Below are positions 18,057 through 31,313 of a DNA stretch of 64,000 nt, in pieces; position 1 is the stretch's first letter; the number at the start of each line of letters is the position of its first letter. The DNA is from Apium graveolens. Its lineage: Eukaryota > Streptophyta > Magnoliopsida > Apiales > Apiaceae. The stretch lies in assembly GCF_009905375.1 (NCBI RefSeq), contig NC_133648.1, positions 91,762,631-91,826,630 on the forward strand, written 5' to 3'. The notes under the pieces were generated by a model, which did no database searches, was not told the DNA's origin, and saw only the letters and a list, made by a program, of their open reading frames with translations. The position numbers and the translations under genes were made by a program.

Positions 18057-18611
18057 GCTATATATCCAATAATTATATTGTTTCTAAAATAGAACTTTTT
18101 AACTTGAAATTTCTTAAGGCGCCGTTCTTTGATCTTTTATATTTGATTTGAGTTTTTTATTTAAAAAATTGAAAACAAAAGCAAAGAATTTAATTTTGGG
18201 ATTTTTTTATAAATATTCAGGTTTTTCAACTTTTTTTTACAATCGTTATTATTTTTTAAAAACATTTACAAAAATACGTTCTACAATTTTGAAACCATTT
18301 TGCAAACATGTCTACAACTGATCTTTAGAGAAAAAAATATTTAGGAAAATATATTGTGCAAATTTTGTAATCATATTTACAACATAATATATAATAAAAA
18401 ATTGAACATACAATATAATCCTAAATGTAATATAAAAAAGTATATAATTCAAAATCAATACAACATCTTATGTTTATAAATATTTTGAGGATAAAATATT
18501 ATTTTTGTAAATTTTTCAGGAATTTGAAAAATCGTAAAAAAAATTACAAAAGAATATATTTTTGATAAATTTCCTTAAATTTTTAAGCTGCTTATAAATA
18601 TTGTATGACTC

Positions 18612-18637
18612 AAATAATAATAATAATAATAATAATT
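18612..18637. repeat. (AAT)n microsatellite
   Basis: About eight uninterrupted aat units. A simple-sequence repeat in intergenic DNA. Confidence 0.9.
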
Positions 18638-18771
18638 CACAAAAAAATAAAAGATAATACATTTTTGACAGAAGAAAAATAAAAATCTAAAATCAAACAA
18701 AAAAAGTTGTAAGTTAAAAAGATAATTACCCCTGTCAAAAAAGAAAAGAGGTAATTAACCCATAAGAAAAG

Positions 18772-18927
18772 GGCGCGAAAGTAGTTGGGGGAAACAGACG
18801 CCTAGAAGTCTAAAACCAAACGAACCACCACCCCAGAATAAACACACCGCCACTTACATTCCCATGACCAAAAATGTAATTTCACATCACAAAACCGATG
18901 TGGTGCGTAGGTTAAGAGGCTTATATA
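18772..18927 (+). promoter_or_regulatory. CSB gene promoter: E2F-like site and TATA box
   Basis: At 18772-18780 the plus strand reads ggcgcgaaa, the complement of TTTCGCGCC, which matches the E2F/DP consensus WTTSSCSS. A TATA-like ttatata lies at 18921-18927, which would put the transcription start near 18,955. The DNA-repair product makes an E2F site plausible, because many plant replication and repair genes are E2F targets. Whether this one is used is not shown. Confidence 0.45.
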
Positions 18928-19907
18928 CCCGCTGTTAACATTAGATACCATCCAAACCCAACTTAAAACAGACACAGAAGCAAATTCGAATTAGACACCA
19001 ACTGTAAACACGAAACATCATCATTGCCGTTTAATCCCACAATCTCAATATTAGGGTTTATAATCATCATCTCTTTTTTTTTTTATCTGATTATCCCCCC
19101 CCCCTAATTTATCTTTATTTTTATTTTCACTTTTGTAGATTTAAGTCCGAGTCAGCGAGTTTGAATCACCAGATTTTGGTTAGATTCTCAACTTCAATTT
19201 CGTCATGTGATTGAATTTATTTATATTCATGACAAATGTTAAGAATCGTATGTTTAATTGATGATTATATGTTCTAGAGTTACTTTTTAGTTTATTACAT
19301 ACTTGTAATTAAGTTTTTTTATCTGTTTTTTGTGTGTTTCTAAATTGTGATTTGTAGTGTAAGTGTAGTTTCGTTTTTTTAAGCTATCTATTGTTGAGGG
19401 TTTGATGGCTTGTGTATTAATCTGGTCATGTCGGAAATGATTTGTTTGTGTAACTTACAGCTCAACAGTAATATGTGTGTTTAGCTTTGGATTGTCTCTA
19501 GGGGTTTTAGCACTTGTATGATTTTTAGGGTTTTCATATAATCTACATTGTAGTAGCTATGCAAGTTGGCTTATTAACATACAAAGTTAATCTTGCTAAT
19601 CAATATTTATTGTAGATTTCGGCGGTCTTTGTTTGTTGTTATATGCGAATTTATTTCTGAGGTGATACTCCCTTCCTTTGACAGATATTTGCATGTCTTG
19701 ACCTACCTTTCTCATGGTTTGTTAGTCAAGGATTAGACAACTTTATTGGTTATAGTTGTACCGAAGATGGTTTTTAATTGGTTGAGTTTGATGTTTAGAC
19801 CTTGCTATTGTGCTTTATCTGAGACAAATTGTTGAAATATTATGTTGCCGTCTAGTTGCTCTGTTGTTTTTTGTATCATGACGTTATTGATTTGTTAGTG
19901 CAGATAA
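18928..19907 (+). other. 5' leader of the CSB gene, with a probable leader intron
   Basis: The ATG at 19908 is preceded by gtgcag ending at 19903, a good 3' splice site, so the start codon lies four bases into an exon. This implies an intron in the leader. Its 5' site is probably near 19,180 (cagattttg then gttag), but I am not sure. The poly-C run near 19,097 and the gggttta words near 19,052 are typical of plant leaders. Nothing else is coded here. Confidence 0.4.
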
Positions 19908-22900
19908 ATGAAACAAGAAGAAGAAGAACATAATGCGTTCTTGAGTAGTTTGGGTGTCACATCTGCGAACCCCGAAGATATCGAGCGTGATGTACTACAA
20001 CAGGTGCTAAACCGCAGTGCATAAAATATATATCTCTGTCTTCTGAAATGATTGTGTTAATTTTTGTGGAATCTTACTTCTGTTACTTTGGTGGTTTAAA
20101 TGCTACTACATTTAACATGATCAAATGATCTTGGTAATTTGTAGGGTGGCATTCCTAGTGCAGAATTGGTTCTGGGTTTTATAAATTTTTGGCAACAAGT
20201 TATCAGTTATCTTGTTTTTACAAATGTTTGTTGGAACAAAAGTTAAAATTTGTAATATTTTTGACGAATTTGTTGTGGAAGTAGTTACAACTTACAAGTT
20301 AACATCTTATTTTCTTCCTTGTTATCTTTAGTTGCTAGGGTTGTCTACTTGTCTCTTAATGTATGGATTAGATGCTGTAGTTGATTTATTTGAAAATTTA
20401 CATGAAGATGAAAATTATTCGAGGATCTGAGGAAGCACGGCATTTTGAAATTTTGCTGTTGCTTGATAGCTTACAAGTGACGGCTTATATTACTTTAAGT
20501 GTTTCAACTTTAGCACTTCAGTTATTTTCTTTGCAGATGTGATTTGGACCCTATATAATATATTTTGCACTAAATAATATTAAATATATCTAACAACAGG
20601 CAAGAAGCAATGCGGGGGGAAACAGTGAATCCGGGGGAACTGTGGATCACAAAGCTATTGATACAACAGAAAACACTGATACAATATCATCTTTGAGACA
20701 TGTGGAACTCTATAACAAGTTGAGGGCTGTAAATATTGAAATAGATGCTGTCGCGTCAACTGTTGAACAAATAGACTTTGTAAAGAGTGATGATCATGCT
20801 TCTGATGAAGTCACTGGAAAGGAACAAAGTTCTTCTAATCCTTGGTCCAGTGATCCAATTCAGCAAGCTCTGGCTTCTGATAGATTAAGAAGCCTGAAGA
20901 AGACACAGATTCAACTTGAGGACGAACTCATCAAATGTAAGGGCAAATCGGCTGACGGTAATAATTATGAGAAGCTGTTACAAGATGTTGTTCAGGAAGA
21001 GCCAAAGCGTAAGCGAAAAGAAGATCCAAAATTAAGTGGGAACCAAAAGAAGCGAAGGAAGGCAGTTACATTTGGCGATGACGATGACTTTGATTCAGTT
21101 TTAAATGCAGCATCTGTAGGCTTTGTTGAAACTGTAAGTTGATGGTGTGATCTACTCTCTTGAGTTCATTTAGTAAGACTCTAATAGAATTGAAGAGGTA
21201 CTTCTTCTATTTGTACTGTGTTGGGACTGTAAATGTTAACTATTCATTTTTGATGGTGTAGGAAAGGGATGAATTAGTTCGAAAAGGAATTTTAACCCCC
21301 TTTCATAAGCTTAAGGGTTTTGAGCGTCGTATACAAGAAACAGGGCCATCTAGTAAGAAATACTTGCCTGGGGACGTAGACAATACAGATGATTTTGCTT
21401 CCTCTAGCATAGCTAGAGCTGCTAGATCAATATCACAGGCCGCAGAAGCTCGCCCAACAACCAAGCTTTTAGATCCGGAATATCTACCTAAACTGGACGC
21501 CGCAACTCGTCCTTTTCAAAGGCTTAGAGCACCGCCAAGAATACCTCAGTCTCTTAGAAATGCGCCCGAAATTGACAAAGACTTGAGAAGGAAAAAGAAA
21601 AGGCCTTCACCCGGAAAGAAATGGAAAAAGGGAACTTCTCGAGAAGTTTCAAATCTAGAAGAAATTGGTATGTTCTGTCTGTTAAATGTGTATGGTCTCT
21701 TACAGTTTAATGTTGCTATTCACTTTTGAGTCCCATCAACAATTTTACACTTGATTTTAATCTGAATGAGGCATAGGAAAATTAGTAACTTTACTTGAAA
21801 AAACACGGTCTACTTTTTAATGAACATTCCTAGCTAAATGATCTGCCACTGACATTTAAATTCTCTACGTTATTTTACATTTCTGATAAAAGAAAACCGA
21901 AGGGCCATTTATAGCAATACCAGAATTGCATTATTGAAGTGCAAGAGCTTTTCTCCCCGTCCTGATGATGGATACTCAAATGTAAAATCAAATAGTTACT
22001 TCTAAACCGGTGACAGAAAGCTGACATCTGGAGGTCAAGTTTTCTGTACAGTTTGAGAAACCACTGCAGTTCAAAGATGGGAAAAAGCGAGAAGCAGTGT
22101 TATCAAATTTCATTTTGGAATAGAAAATTGTGTGTGTAAATGTGTGTGTTGTAAGTATTGTGTTATATAACAACTAATGCTTTTCCTTTTTCACAACTTC
22201 TTCAATAAAGGAAAACTTGCATTCTTCTCTTCCTTGCATGAATAGCTAGATAGAAGTATAGATGGTCCTGATTATAAGTTGATAATCTTGCAGAAGATTT
22301 AAGAACCTCTAGTAATGAAGAAGATAACCAAGAGTCTGTAGACGATGAACCGTCATTTGTGACACTTGAAGGTGGGCTAAATATTCCAGAGACCATTTTC
22401 ACCAAACTTTTTGACTACCAAAAGGTGGGGGTTCAATGGCTTTGGGAACTTCATTGCCAGAAAGTAGGTGGAATTATTGGAGACGAGATGGGGCTTGGTA
22501 AAACCATTCAAGTCCTAGCTTTTCTTGGAGCATTGCATTCAAGTAATTTGTACAAACCAAGCATCATTGTTTGTCCTGTCACTCTATTGCGTCAATGGAA
22601 GCGGGAAGCACAAAAATGGTACCCAGCATTTCATGTGGAAATATTACATGATTCCGCTCATGACTCTTCTACCAGGAAGAAGCCAGTCGAATCTGATGAG
22701 AGTGATTATGAAAGTGAGTCTGAGGTCAGGGTAAATTCATCTAGGCGGAACAACAAAAAATGGGATACTTTGATAAGTCGTGTTTTGAAATCAGATTCTG
22801 GATTGTTAATTACCACCTACGAGCAGCTCCGGTTGCTAGGGGAAAAACTTCTTGATATTGGCTGGGGTTATGCAGTTCTTGATGAAGGCCATAGAATCCG

Positions 22901-25900
22901 AAATCCGAATGCCGAAGTGACTCTAGTTTGCAAACAGCTACATACCGTTCATCGTATAATAATGACTGGTGCACCGATTCAGAATAAGTTGTCTGAACTA
23001 TGGTCTCTGTTTGATTTTGTATTCCCTGGAAAATTGGGTGTGCTTCCTATATTTGAAGCTGAATTTGCGGTTCCCATATCCGTTGGTGGTTATGCTAATG
23101 CCTCACCTTTGCAAGTATCAACTGCCTATAGGTATGTTGAGACAAAAGACTTCTACCCATCCTAAATTGCCTGGCCTAGATACATCATAATCAGCAGTAC
23201 TTTTAGGTTTCTGTTTTTGAAAAAAGAGAAAAGCTTTAATGGTTTCTAATATATGCTCATTTAAATACAATAATGGTCTGTGTTATTCAATACTTTCTAT
23301 TATTATTTGCACACCATTTGACAGGATTATTTATCTAGGACTCCACATGCATCGATTGTGCTCCCCATTAAATTACCTTAAAGGTGATGACCCAGTTTAT
23401 CCAATCAGGTGAAAAGACTGAGATAAAATAATAATGAGTAGTGTTACCATTGTACATGCAATTCTGCCCAGGCATTGTCTTTGGTGACAAGCCTAAGTGT
23501 GAGGAAAGTCACAGACAAGTTGCTTCTGTTAATTGTTGAACAAACTAACAAACGGCTTAATAAATTATAATAATAATTAAAATTAGGGATTATTGGTTTA
23601 AAATTGAATATTAAGCCCTCGTCTAATTCAGAAATTAACGTTGATTAGATGTTTTTTCACTGTGACACAGTATCTTTGGTATACATCTTTGGTGCACATG
23701 GATGATCTGATTTTTTATCGCATCCAATCACTGAAGTTGTTATTTGCAGATGTGCTGTTGTTTTGCGTGATTTAATCGTGCCTTACCTCCTCCGGCGTAT
23801 GAAGGCTGATGTCAATGCCCAACTAACAAAGAAAACTGAACATGTACTCTTCTGTAGCCTCACTTCAGAGCAGCGATCTGTGTATAGGGCATTTCTTGCT
23901 AGCGCTGAGGTTGAGCAGATCTTTAATGGGAACAGGAATTCTCTTTATGGAATTGATGTGATGCGAAAGATCTGCAACCATCCCGATCTGCTTGAAAGGG
24001 AACATTCCTATGGGAACCCTGACTATGGAAATCCTGAGCGCAGTGGAAAAATGAAAGTTGTTGCTGAAGTTCTCAAAGTATGGAAGCAGCAAGGTCATCG
24101 TGTTCTTCTGTTTGCTCAAACTCAACAAATGCTTGACATTTTGGAGAGTTTTTTAATTGCTTGTTGCTATACATACCGTAGAATGGATGGCATCACTCCT
24201 GTAAGACAGAGAATGACATTAATAGATGAATTTAACAATTCAGATGAAGTCTTCATCTTCATTTTAACAACTAAGGTTGGTGGTCTGGGAACAAATCTTA
24301 CAGGTGCCAATAGGGTGATAATATTTGACCCTGATTGGAATCCTTCAACCGATATGCAGGTTGGGCCTTTGAATAATTACATTTTATTACAGATCTACTG
24401 AAAACTTTACCTTGTTTCTATGCTAGATTGTTTATTGATATCGTGACCAATGTTTGGAGCATAAAAAATCTTAACTTTTTTTTGTAGATAATATCTGGTT
24501 TCCTTACTTAAGGTTTTCTATTATTATTGTTATTATTATTATTGTCCCTTTTGTAGAAGCTGTTTAGCATTTAGCAATCTGCTGTAGCCTGTAGTGTTTT
24601 ATTATCTTATCTGATATCACGTGTGTTGTTGCTAATGACAGGCCAGGGAGCGTGCTTGGCGTATTGGTCAGACAAAAGATGTCACGGTTTTTAGATTGAT
24701 AACTCGTGGAACAATTGAAGAGAAGGTGTATCACCGGCAAATTTACAAGCATTTTCTCACTAACAAAATATTGAAGAATCCGCAGCAGAAAAGATTCTTT
24801 AAATCCCGTGACATGAAGGATCTCTTTATACTTACTGACGATGGAGAGCATGGCTTTACTGAAACCTCTAGCATATTTAGCCAGCTAGCTGAGGATGTTA
24901 ATGTTGTCGGGACTCATAAAAACAACGACGATAATGCTAATGTGAACAAACCAACTGCATCAAATCTAAGTAATGATGCTAGTGAGATTGGAAATGACTC
25001 AAATATCAAATTATCCAATAAGGGCAAAGAGAAAGCTGAAAATAGTGGCAAAGAAACTGACGAGGAATCAAATATCTTACAGTCTCTTTTTGATGCTCAT
25101 GGGATTCATGTAAGTTTTTTATTCATCGATGAAACTGTCAGGCATGAAGAGATTTTTTATTCATGTTCCTTTATATGCCTGATCTCTCCATGAACTTAAG
25201 AAAGTAAAAAACCAAACTAACATGTACTGTACGGTATGTAATTCAGTATGTTGCAGAAGATTTTATTCAACATGTAGTTATTTTCTAAATTGATCTTCTC
25301 CCTTGTCCTTCCAGTACAATAATTTAATTTCAAGCCTGATGAACTGAATGCTACCCTAGCATATCTACACTATTATAAAAAAGAGAGTACAAACTTGACA
25401 TGTCTCACTCTCTCATTAAATTTGACACATGTCAATCTCTCCTTCAGAATAGTTGCTTAGATGGCAATCTCCACTTATTATTTTAGTAAAAAAAAAAAAA
25501 TCTTTCTCTACTTATTCTCTATGTTCCTTAATTATCTTTTCTTTCATCCACAAATCTCTCTCTTCATTTTCACATTTCTTTAATTTCACATGGTGGTCTC
25601 AGTTATTCTTTAATATCATTATAAATCTTTACTCAACATATTTAAATAAAATAAGAAATGTGTCTATTAAGGCATATAGATTCATGTGTGAAATTATAAA
25701 AAATATAAATTAACGTTTCGATATTATTTTTAATAAAATAATTATTATATAATCGGGCATCTGCCCGGGAGCTAATCTAGTTTGATATTTGGTTACAACT
25801 AACGGTGATTATCCTTTTATCTCAGAGTGCGGTGAACCATGATCTAATCATGAATGCTAACGATGGAGAGAAGCTGAAACTAGAGGAACAAGCTTCTCAA

Positions 25901-26506
25901 GTTGCACAGAGAGCAGCTGAAGCATTACGCCAGTCACGGGTAATTAGAAGTCGGGAGAGTATAGCTGTCCCAACCTGGACTGGGAAATCAGGAGCTGCTG
26001 GGGCACCATCATCTGTTCGTCAAAAGTTTGGGTCAACTGTTAATACTCAGTTAGTTGGTAGTTCTCGGCCTTCTGAAGGATTGCTGAACAGTGAAGGGAG
26101 AAAGTTGAGTCTTTCCGCTGGAGCAGCTAATGGCAAAGCATTAACTTCATCCGAGTTGCTGGCGAGGATTAGAGGAAACCAAGAAAGAGCAGCGGGTGAT
26201 GGGATTGAACAGCAATTTGGCCAGGCCTCAAGCTCTACTGGAAGAGCAAACTTCGGAAATAATAGTGCTGTGAAGTCATCAAACTTGTCTGGGGTACAGC
26301 CAGAAGTGTTAATACGTCAGATCTGCACATTTTTACAACAAAGAGGTGGGAGAACCGTTTCAGCGAGTATAGTACAGCATTTCAAGGACAGGATTCCCTC
26401 CAAAGACCTTCCTTTATTCAAGAATCTTTTGAAGGAAATCGCCACTTTGGAGAAAAATCCTAGTGGATCTTCTTGGGTTCTTAAGCCAGAGTATAAGGAG
26501 GAATAA
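19908..26506 (+). CDS. CSB/ERCC6-type SNF2 translocase, transcription-coupled repair, seven exons, 1210 aa
   Basis: Exons: 19908-20003, 20600-21133, 21262-21667, 22294-23131, 23750-24359, 24642-25109, 25826-26506 (TAA). All sites are GT-AG and the sum is 1211 codons. The acidic, lysine-rich N-terminal third is followed by the SNF2 core. Motif I is GDEMGLGKT (lysine near 415), motif II is DEGH (near 542-545, the CSB form rather than DEAH), and motif III is [17 protein letters not shown]-specific stretch follows ([17 protein letters not shown]). The second lobe has [24 protein letters not shown] and [11 protein letters not shown]. The C-terminus ([15 protein letters not shown] onward) resembles the winged-helix/ubiquitin-binding end of CSB. 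CSB acts in the nucleus at stalled RNA polymerase II. The closest Arabidopsis match is expected to be CHR8. Every motif is intact and the length fits the family. Confidence 0.96.
25364..25781 (+). mobile_element. Non-autonomous Helitron inside CSB intron 6
   Basis: The 418-bp insertion begins TCTACACTATTATAAAA and ends gagctaatCTAGT. It is preceded by A and followed by T, the standard Helitron target. A hairpin (cgggc atct gcccg, 25754-25767) ends ten bases before the terminus, as Helitron 3' ends require. There is no Rep/helicase frame, so it is a passenger. It lies wholly in the 716-bp intron between exons 6 and 7 and leaves both splice sites untouched. Confidence 0.85.
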
Positions 26507-27621
26507 TAGATAATTGAAAAAAATACTGAAAATTTTATGAACTTGATTACAGCAAGTACTGCAAAGAGTAGACTTTGGAGCTGCCTTTAGTTTCTGGGCT
26601 TCAAAATTTTTTGTGTATATTGTTCTTGCGTTAGGGCTGCATCAATTTTGAACTTCATTTAGTTGTAGCCTTATGGTTATAATTACTAAATTTCTTGGAT
26701 AATTCGGGTTATTGTAATTTCTGGCTGGAAGAAGGAATGCTTCAGAACTTATGTAAAACGCAGGTCCACGACTCTCCTTCCGCAAGCTTAAACATAGTTA
26801 TTTACTGGGGTTTAAAAATAGCTCTACTATACAGGCAAGTGATGTCACTTTTTCATAAACTTTAGTGTAGAGGTTGCTACTTCCTTGTCTTGCCACCGGA
26901 AGTGGTGCTATTTAATTACCGTCGAAAGCTTTAATAAAGGTTTATATCTTCAGATGGAGTCTTAGAGATGGAGTTCACGGATTGCCATTATGCACGCAAT
27001 GTAATTTTCATCCCCAGCATGGTTTCACATGCTCTATAACTTTTTCTTGCACCTTAAACTTAAGAATCGTGTAGAATATTTGGTATCTGTAAACCAGTAA
27101 GAGGTATTAATGTCATGAACATGCTTGAGTAGAATTTTTGGTATCTGTTAACCAGTAAGAGGTATTAATGTCATGAACAACATGCTTCAAGCATTCTTTT
27201 CACCTGAACTCGTGAACAACCCATCCACTTCTGGGAAACACAAGGTTAGAAATATAAAACCGAACTGTTTCTGGTGTTCCATGTCACTGACTTCATATCA
27301 AAAGCATAATACAGTCTCAACAATCAGCACTAAATTATAACTTTGTAAATTAACTGACAAGATATAAGAAGAATCCACCATAACAGAGATTCGAGAAAAT
27401 AGGAAGAACTTTTTTATCATGTATATATTGTACAATTTAAAAGCATGTGAAAAAGATGTGATAAACATGTTCACAAGTTACAATTATTTTCCAAAAATGG
27501 AGTAATTGCCTAAGTTTTCTCTCTCTCCAATTACCGCTTTAAATTTCCACCTTCCCAAACACGATATCAGACAAAGATCTCAATTCTCAAGTAATCAACA
27601 AAAGCCAGCAGCCTTGCAGGA
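26507..27621. other. Convergent intergenic space between the CSB and NECAP genes
   Basis: Both genes point into this gap. The 3' untranslated region of CSB occupies its left part, with AT-rich tails and several TAATAA-like words. A 58-bp unit is tandemly duplicated at 27,072-27,187. I see no additional gene. Confidence 0.5.
27072..27187. repeat. Tandem duplication, 58-bp unit
   Basis: tagaat...ttggtatctgt begins at 27072 and again at 27130. Both copies contain aaccagtaagaggtatta and tgtcatgaac. Few differences separate them, so the duplication is fairly recent. Confidence 0.85.
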
Positions 27622-29792
27622 TCAAAATGCTGCCCATCCAGCCCCACTGCTTTTAGTTGATCCAGATCCAGTTGTGGATGGAAGATTTCTCTACAAAGGC
27701 CATAAATTTACAAGTTTATAGAAGCTGAAAGGTCAATATAAACATTTCTATATATCTTTCTGAACCCACAGTTGTAAATTAGCTGACAAAGTCCTCGAAT
27801 GATCAGCACACTAATTTAAATATTTAATTATCAGGAAACTAGACAACATATATGAAGAATTTAGTGCATTCTTCCTGCCAACTATGTTTGAGACAACCAA
27901 CAAAGATTAAAATGTAGGAATACAACAGCTAAGATGCAACAGTTGCAAAACCAAAAAGCAGCTACATATATAATCAGTCACAGAAATTGATTACGATAGT
28001 AATGTAAATTTAAAATTCATAATTTCAGATAAATTGAAGTGACTTAAACTTATGTATTGTAGGGCAAGTAAAATAAACCAGCAAAAGAATATTAGAGATA
28101 GATTAAATAAACAAGGGTACCTCAAGTTGAGATAGATCTGTGAAAGTATCAGCAGAACGCCTAGTCGTTTCTTTGGGCCCTTTAAGTGCAGTATCGTGAA
28201 TTGAAGAAGTCATACGAACAGCAGCAGGATCATTTGGTGGGGGTGGTAATGGAGTTCTAAGTTTTACTGCACCACTTGGTGGAGGCACAAGAGCAAGCAT
28301 TTTTGGTTTTCCAGATGCAGAAACTCCACCAGACAAACCTGCAGCTGAAAGCATGCCAGTTCCACTGGATGGTTTGTTCTTCACATTTATCCTGATGGTT
28401 TCACCGTCCTACAATGCCACCAATATCAAGTTAAAAACGAGTAAATTACAAAGGCCCAAACATGTCGTTTATTGCACTAAATGTTTTTTTCCCGTTACAA
28501 AAGTACACGCTCTTCTAGCCGATGACAAATCAATGGAAGGAACTAATTTGAGTCCGATTTTAATAAAAAAAATATTAAATGGTATTAGAGTTGTTTTCCC
28601 CCTTAAAAGATAAGTACATAAAATAGGACAAACAGTTATTCAATCCCACTGCCAAACACACTTGATCTCACTCTAGCATACAAAATAGTAAACAATTTGG
28701 AATTAACTAAACTTAACTGCAAGTTGCAAACTAAGAACCGATAATTGTTCATTGACACGTATACAATCACACGCAGAGACACATAACAAAAAAACCCATA
28801 ACGACATAAGTTACAAAATCCAAAGCTTCCCGGTCTTACCTCATCTAGTCACAGTTAATAAACATTTTGTTGCCCGAATTGTCAGAACATACACTATCGT
28901 GCAAATCTTACCACAAAGATACACTTCAAATCCCTCTTTATTCCGTCAACAAGCACCTCTCATATAATTTACTCAATATTGCGACACCATTACCATTCTA
29001 ACAAACATTCTCAATATAACAGACACCACATACATTACACAAATCACACAAACACGGAACTTCACTAACACGTGGCATCCTAATATATCTATATATAAAT
29101 TATTCCTAACAACAAGAAAACTAAAACGATCCAGCTTGGTTATGTTTTTAATTAATTCTACTTGCGTAGCCCTACTAATCATGGCACTGTAATCCAGAAA
29201 TACACATTATAATCAATTACTAATAAACTCAGGTTAAAATACTCAGGCATCTATAAATTTGACTAAAACCTCGATAATCACAAGACAAAATTCCGAAAAA
29301 TTATACCTTCAATCTCTGATTAACCGCGGGATGAATATCGATATGATTATCGTCACTACTCTCTCCTACCTCCTTCTCCCCCTCTCTCTTAACATACTTA
29401 TCGTGATCCGACAAGGCCACATTAAAATCAAACGCCTCATTTCGCTCCGCAAACCCCAACCCGATAAACGCATGCTTCCCAGTCCCATCCTCAATCTTCA
29501 ATACGAAGTATCTGGAAGAATCAAGCACTGATTCGACGGCATTTTCACGCTGACCAGGAGCGATAAAACAGGCGGCGAAAAGATCGGAGGAGTTGGGATC
29601 CTCGAGACGGATCTCGCAACGGTGTTTGCAAGAGACGACCCGGAGACGACCCGACCAGATCTTGTCGGATTGGAGCCACTCGCCGCATTTGTAACCGCCG
29701 GAGGTGGAGCGAGGGGGGATTTTGAACACCGAGACTTCGCGGACTACGAGGAGTGTGTGCTCGAATGACTCGTCGTCTTCTTCGAACGACAT
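27622..29792 (-). CDS. NECAP-like adaptin-ear-binding coat-associated protein, three exons, 280 aa
   Basis: Exons in coding order: 29792-29307, 28408-28121, 27690-27622 (TGA). All introns are GT-AG and the sum is 281 codons. I chose the ATG at 29792 because MSFEEDDESFEHTLLVV is the usual start of the family; the open frame extends upstream with unrelated residues. Residues 1 to about 160 form the PH-like NECAP domain (KIPPRSTSGGYKCGEW, WSGRLRVV, FIGLGFAERNEAFDF). A proline-rich linker with PLPPPPNDP follows. The last residues are GAGWAAF, a WxxF-type motif that binds the AP-2 ear in animal NECAPs. The protein is expected in the cytosol, where it would help clathrin adaptor assembly in endocytosis. 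The small last exon of 23 codons was found by matching this C-terminus. Intact. Confidence 0.93.
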
Positions 29793-30148
29793 CGAAACTT
29801 TGGCCAGAGAGATTAGGAAACAACTGATTTTTGGAATGGAGAGAGAGAGAGAGAGTAGGGGAGGAGGAGGAGACGTGATTTCAAAGCGTGTTTCGTTAGA
29901 TGTCAAAACTGTGCAACTACTCAGAAATGACCGTCGGTGACAATTTGTTTTACCGTCTACTCAATTATCTACTGCAGTGGTTCAGAGTTTCATTCATTAC
30001 ACCAAAGTCCAATAGACTAGCAATTTCTACACTCTGCTTGAAAAATGAGGGTAGGAAATTAGAGTTTCTAGTGCTCCTTCAGTATTGAATTACTACTAGT
30101 TTAAATCCCGTCTCCTTTAATATTTATATTTAATTTTATATATATATG
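29793..30148 (-). promoter_or_regulatory. Upstream region of the NECAP-like gene
   Basis: Just upstream of the ATG lies a GA-rich tract on the plus strand (about 29,838-29,870), which reads as a CT-rich leader in the gene's sense. No clear TATA box was identified. The right limit is set by the start of a transposon-derived segment at about 30,149. Confidence 0.35.
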
Positions 30149-31313
30149 AGTTGGGTTCAGTGGAAATATTTGGAAACCGTGGAGACCTATATTGTGCGAT
30201 TAGAGATGAATGGATAGTGACATACAGATTAATACTTATAAACCTAAGTCAAAAATATAATGTAACATGTATAAAAATATCATGTGAAAAATGTATTAAA
30301 ATAATTGAGTGGTGAAGTTTATAAATAGAGTGTTGTAGTTTAAGTTATAAAGTGTAGTACATTTAAATCTAAATAAAAAAATAATGTAACAAGATTACAA
30401 TCTTACGTAAAAAAATTATTTTAAAAAATAGAGTGCAGAACATATCGTACAACTTTATAAATAGAGTGTAGTACTTCAAATTATAAAATTTAGTACTTTT
30501 AAATCTAAATAAAAAATATAATGCAACTTGCAAAATAAAATATTATGTGAAAAAATATATTAAAAAAATGAAAGGTAGAACATATAATAGAATTTTATAA
30601 ATAGAGTGTGGTACTTAAAATTATAAAGTGTAGTACTTTTAAACCTAAATAAAAAATATAATGCAACTTGCAGAATCAAATATTATGTGAAAAATAAATT
30701 AAAAAAAATAGAGTGCATAACATATTTTAGATTTTTTTATAAACAAAATGTGGTACTTTAAAATCTAAATAAAAAAATATAATTTAACATGCAGAACACA
30801 TATTATCTAAAAAATATATTCAAAAATAAAGTTCTAGTGCATAACTTAGCCTAATAAAAATTAGAGTGTAATATGCTTGATGTGCAGTAAATGATAAAAA
30901 AAGTATTTATGCATAAATAAATAATTAGTACTTTTAAACCTAAATAAAAAATATAATACAACTTGCAGAATAAAATATTATGTGAAAAAAATATATTAAA
31001 AAAATAGAGCGCAAAACGTATAGAGTGTAGTACTTCAAATTATAAAATGTAGTACCTTTAAACCTAAATAAAAAAATATAATGTAACATGCATAATAAAA
31101 TATTATGTAAAAAAATATATTAAAAAAGTGAAGAACATATTGTAGAACTTTATAAATAAAATGTAGTACTTAACATTATAAAATATAAAATACTGGTCGT
31201 TAATTTAAGATTTTATTTTATACACGTCTAATGTAATCTTATACCTCCATTTCATCTCATTTAACGGCCTATAAACGGGACTTCAGGTCTCCAAATAAAA
31301 AACGGACTCCACT
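30149..31313. mobile_element. TIR element of the 'GGAGACC' family, left part with internal repeats
   Basis: The left end contains gggttcagtgga and then gtggagacct (30153-30188). The right end, read in reverse, is ggagacctga at about 31,283-31,292 and agtggagtcc at 31,304-31,313; its outermost part (gttca) lies beyond the retrotransposon at 41,952. The interior (30,230-31,190) is built from degenerate repeats of about 140-150 bp. These share words such as tagagtgtagtact, cttttaaa-ctaaataaaaa and aacttgcagaataaaatatt. There is no transposase frame. Confidence 0.65.
31309..31313. repeat. Left CCACT target-site duplication of the Tat element
   Basis: ccact immediately precedes the LTR (TGATAGGG) and recurs at 41947-41951 right after the 3' LTR (...ATAACA). 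A five-base duplication is the usual size for LTR retrotransposons. It fixes both element ends. Confidence 0.95.

Noticed and set aside
29793..29906. Upstream in-frame extension of the NECAP start
   Set aside because: The frame is open, but the residues do not match the family N-terminus, which begins exactly at MSFEEDDESF.
29704..29940. Plus-strand frame over the NECAP first exon
   Set aside because: Shadow of the well-supported minus-strand exon.
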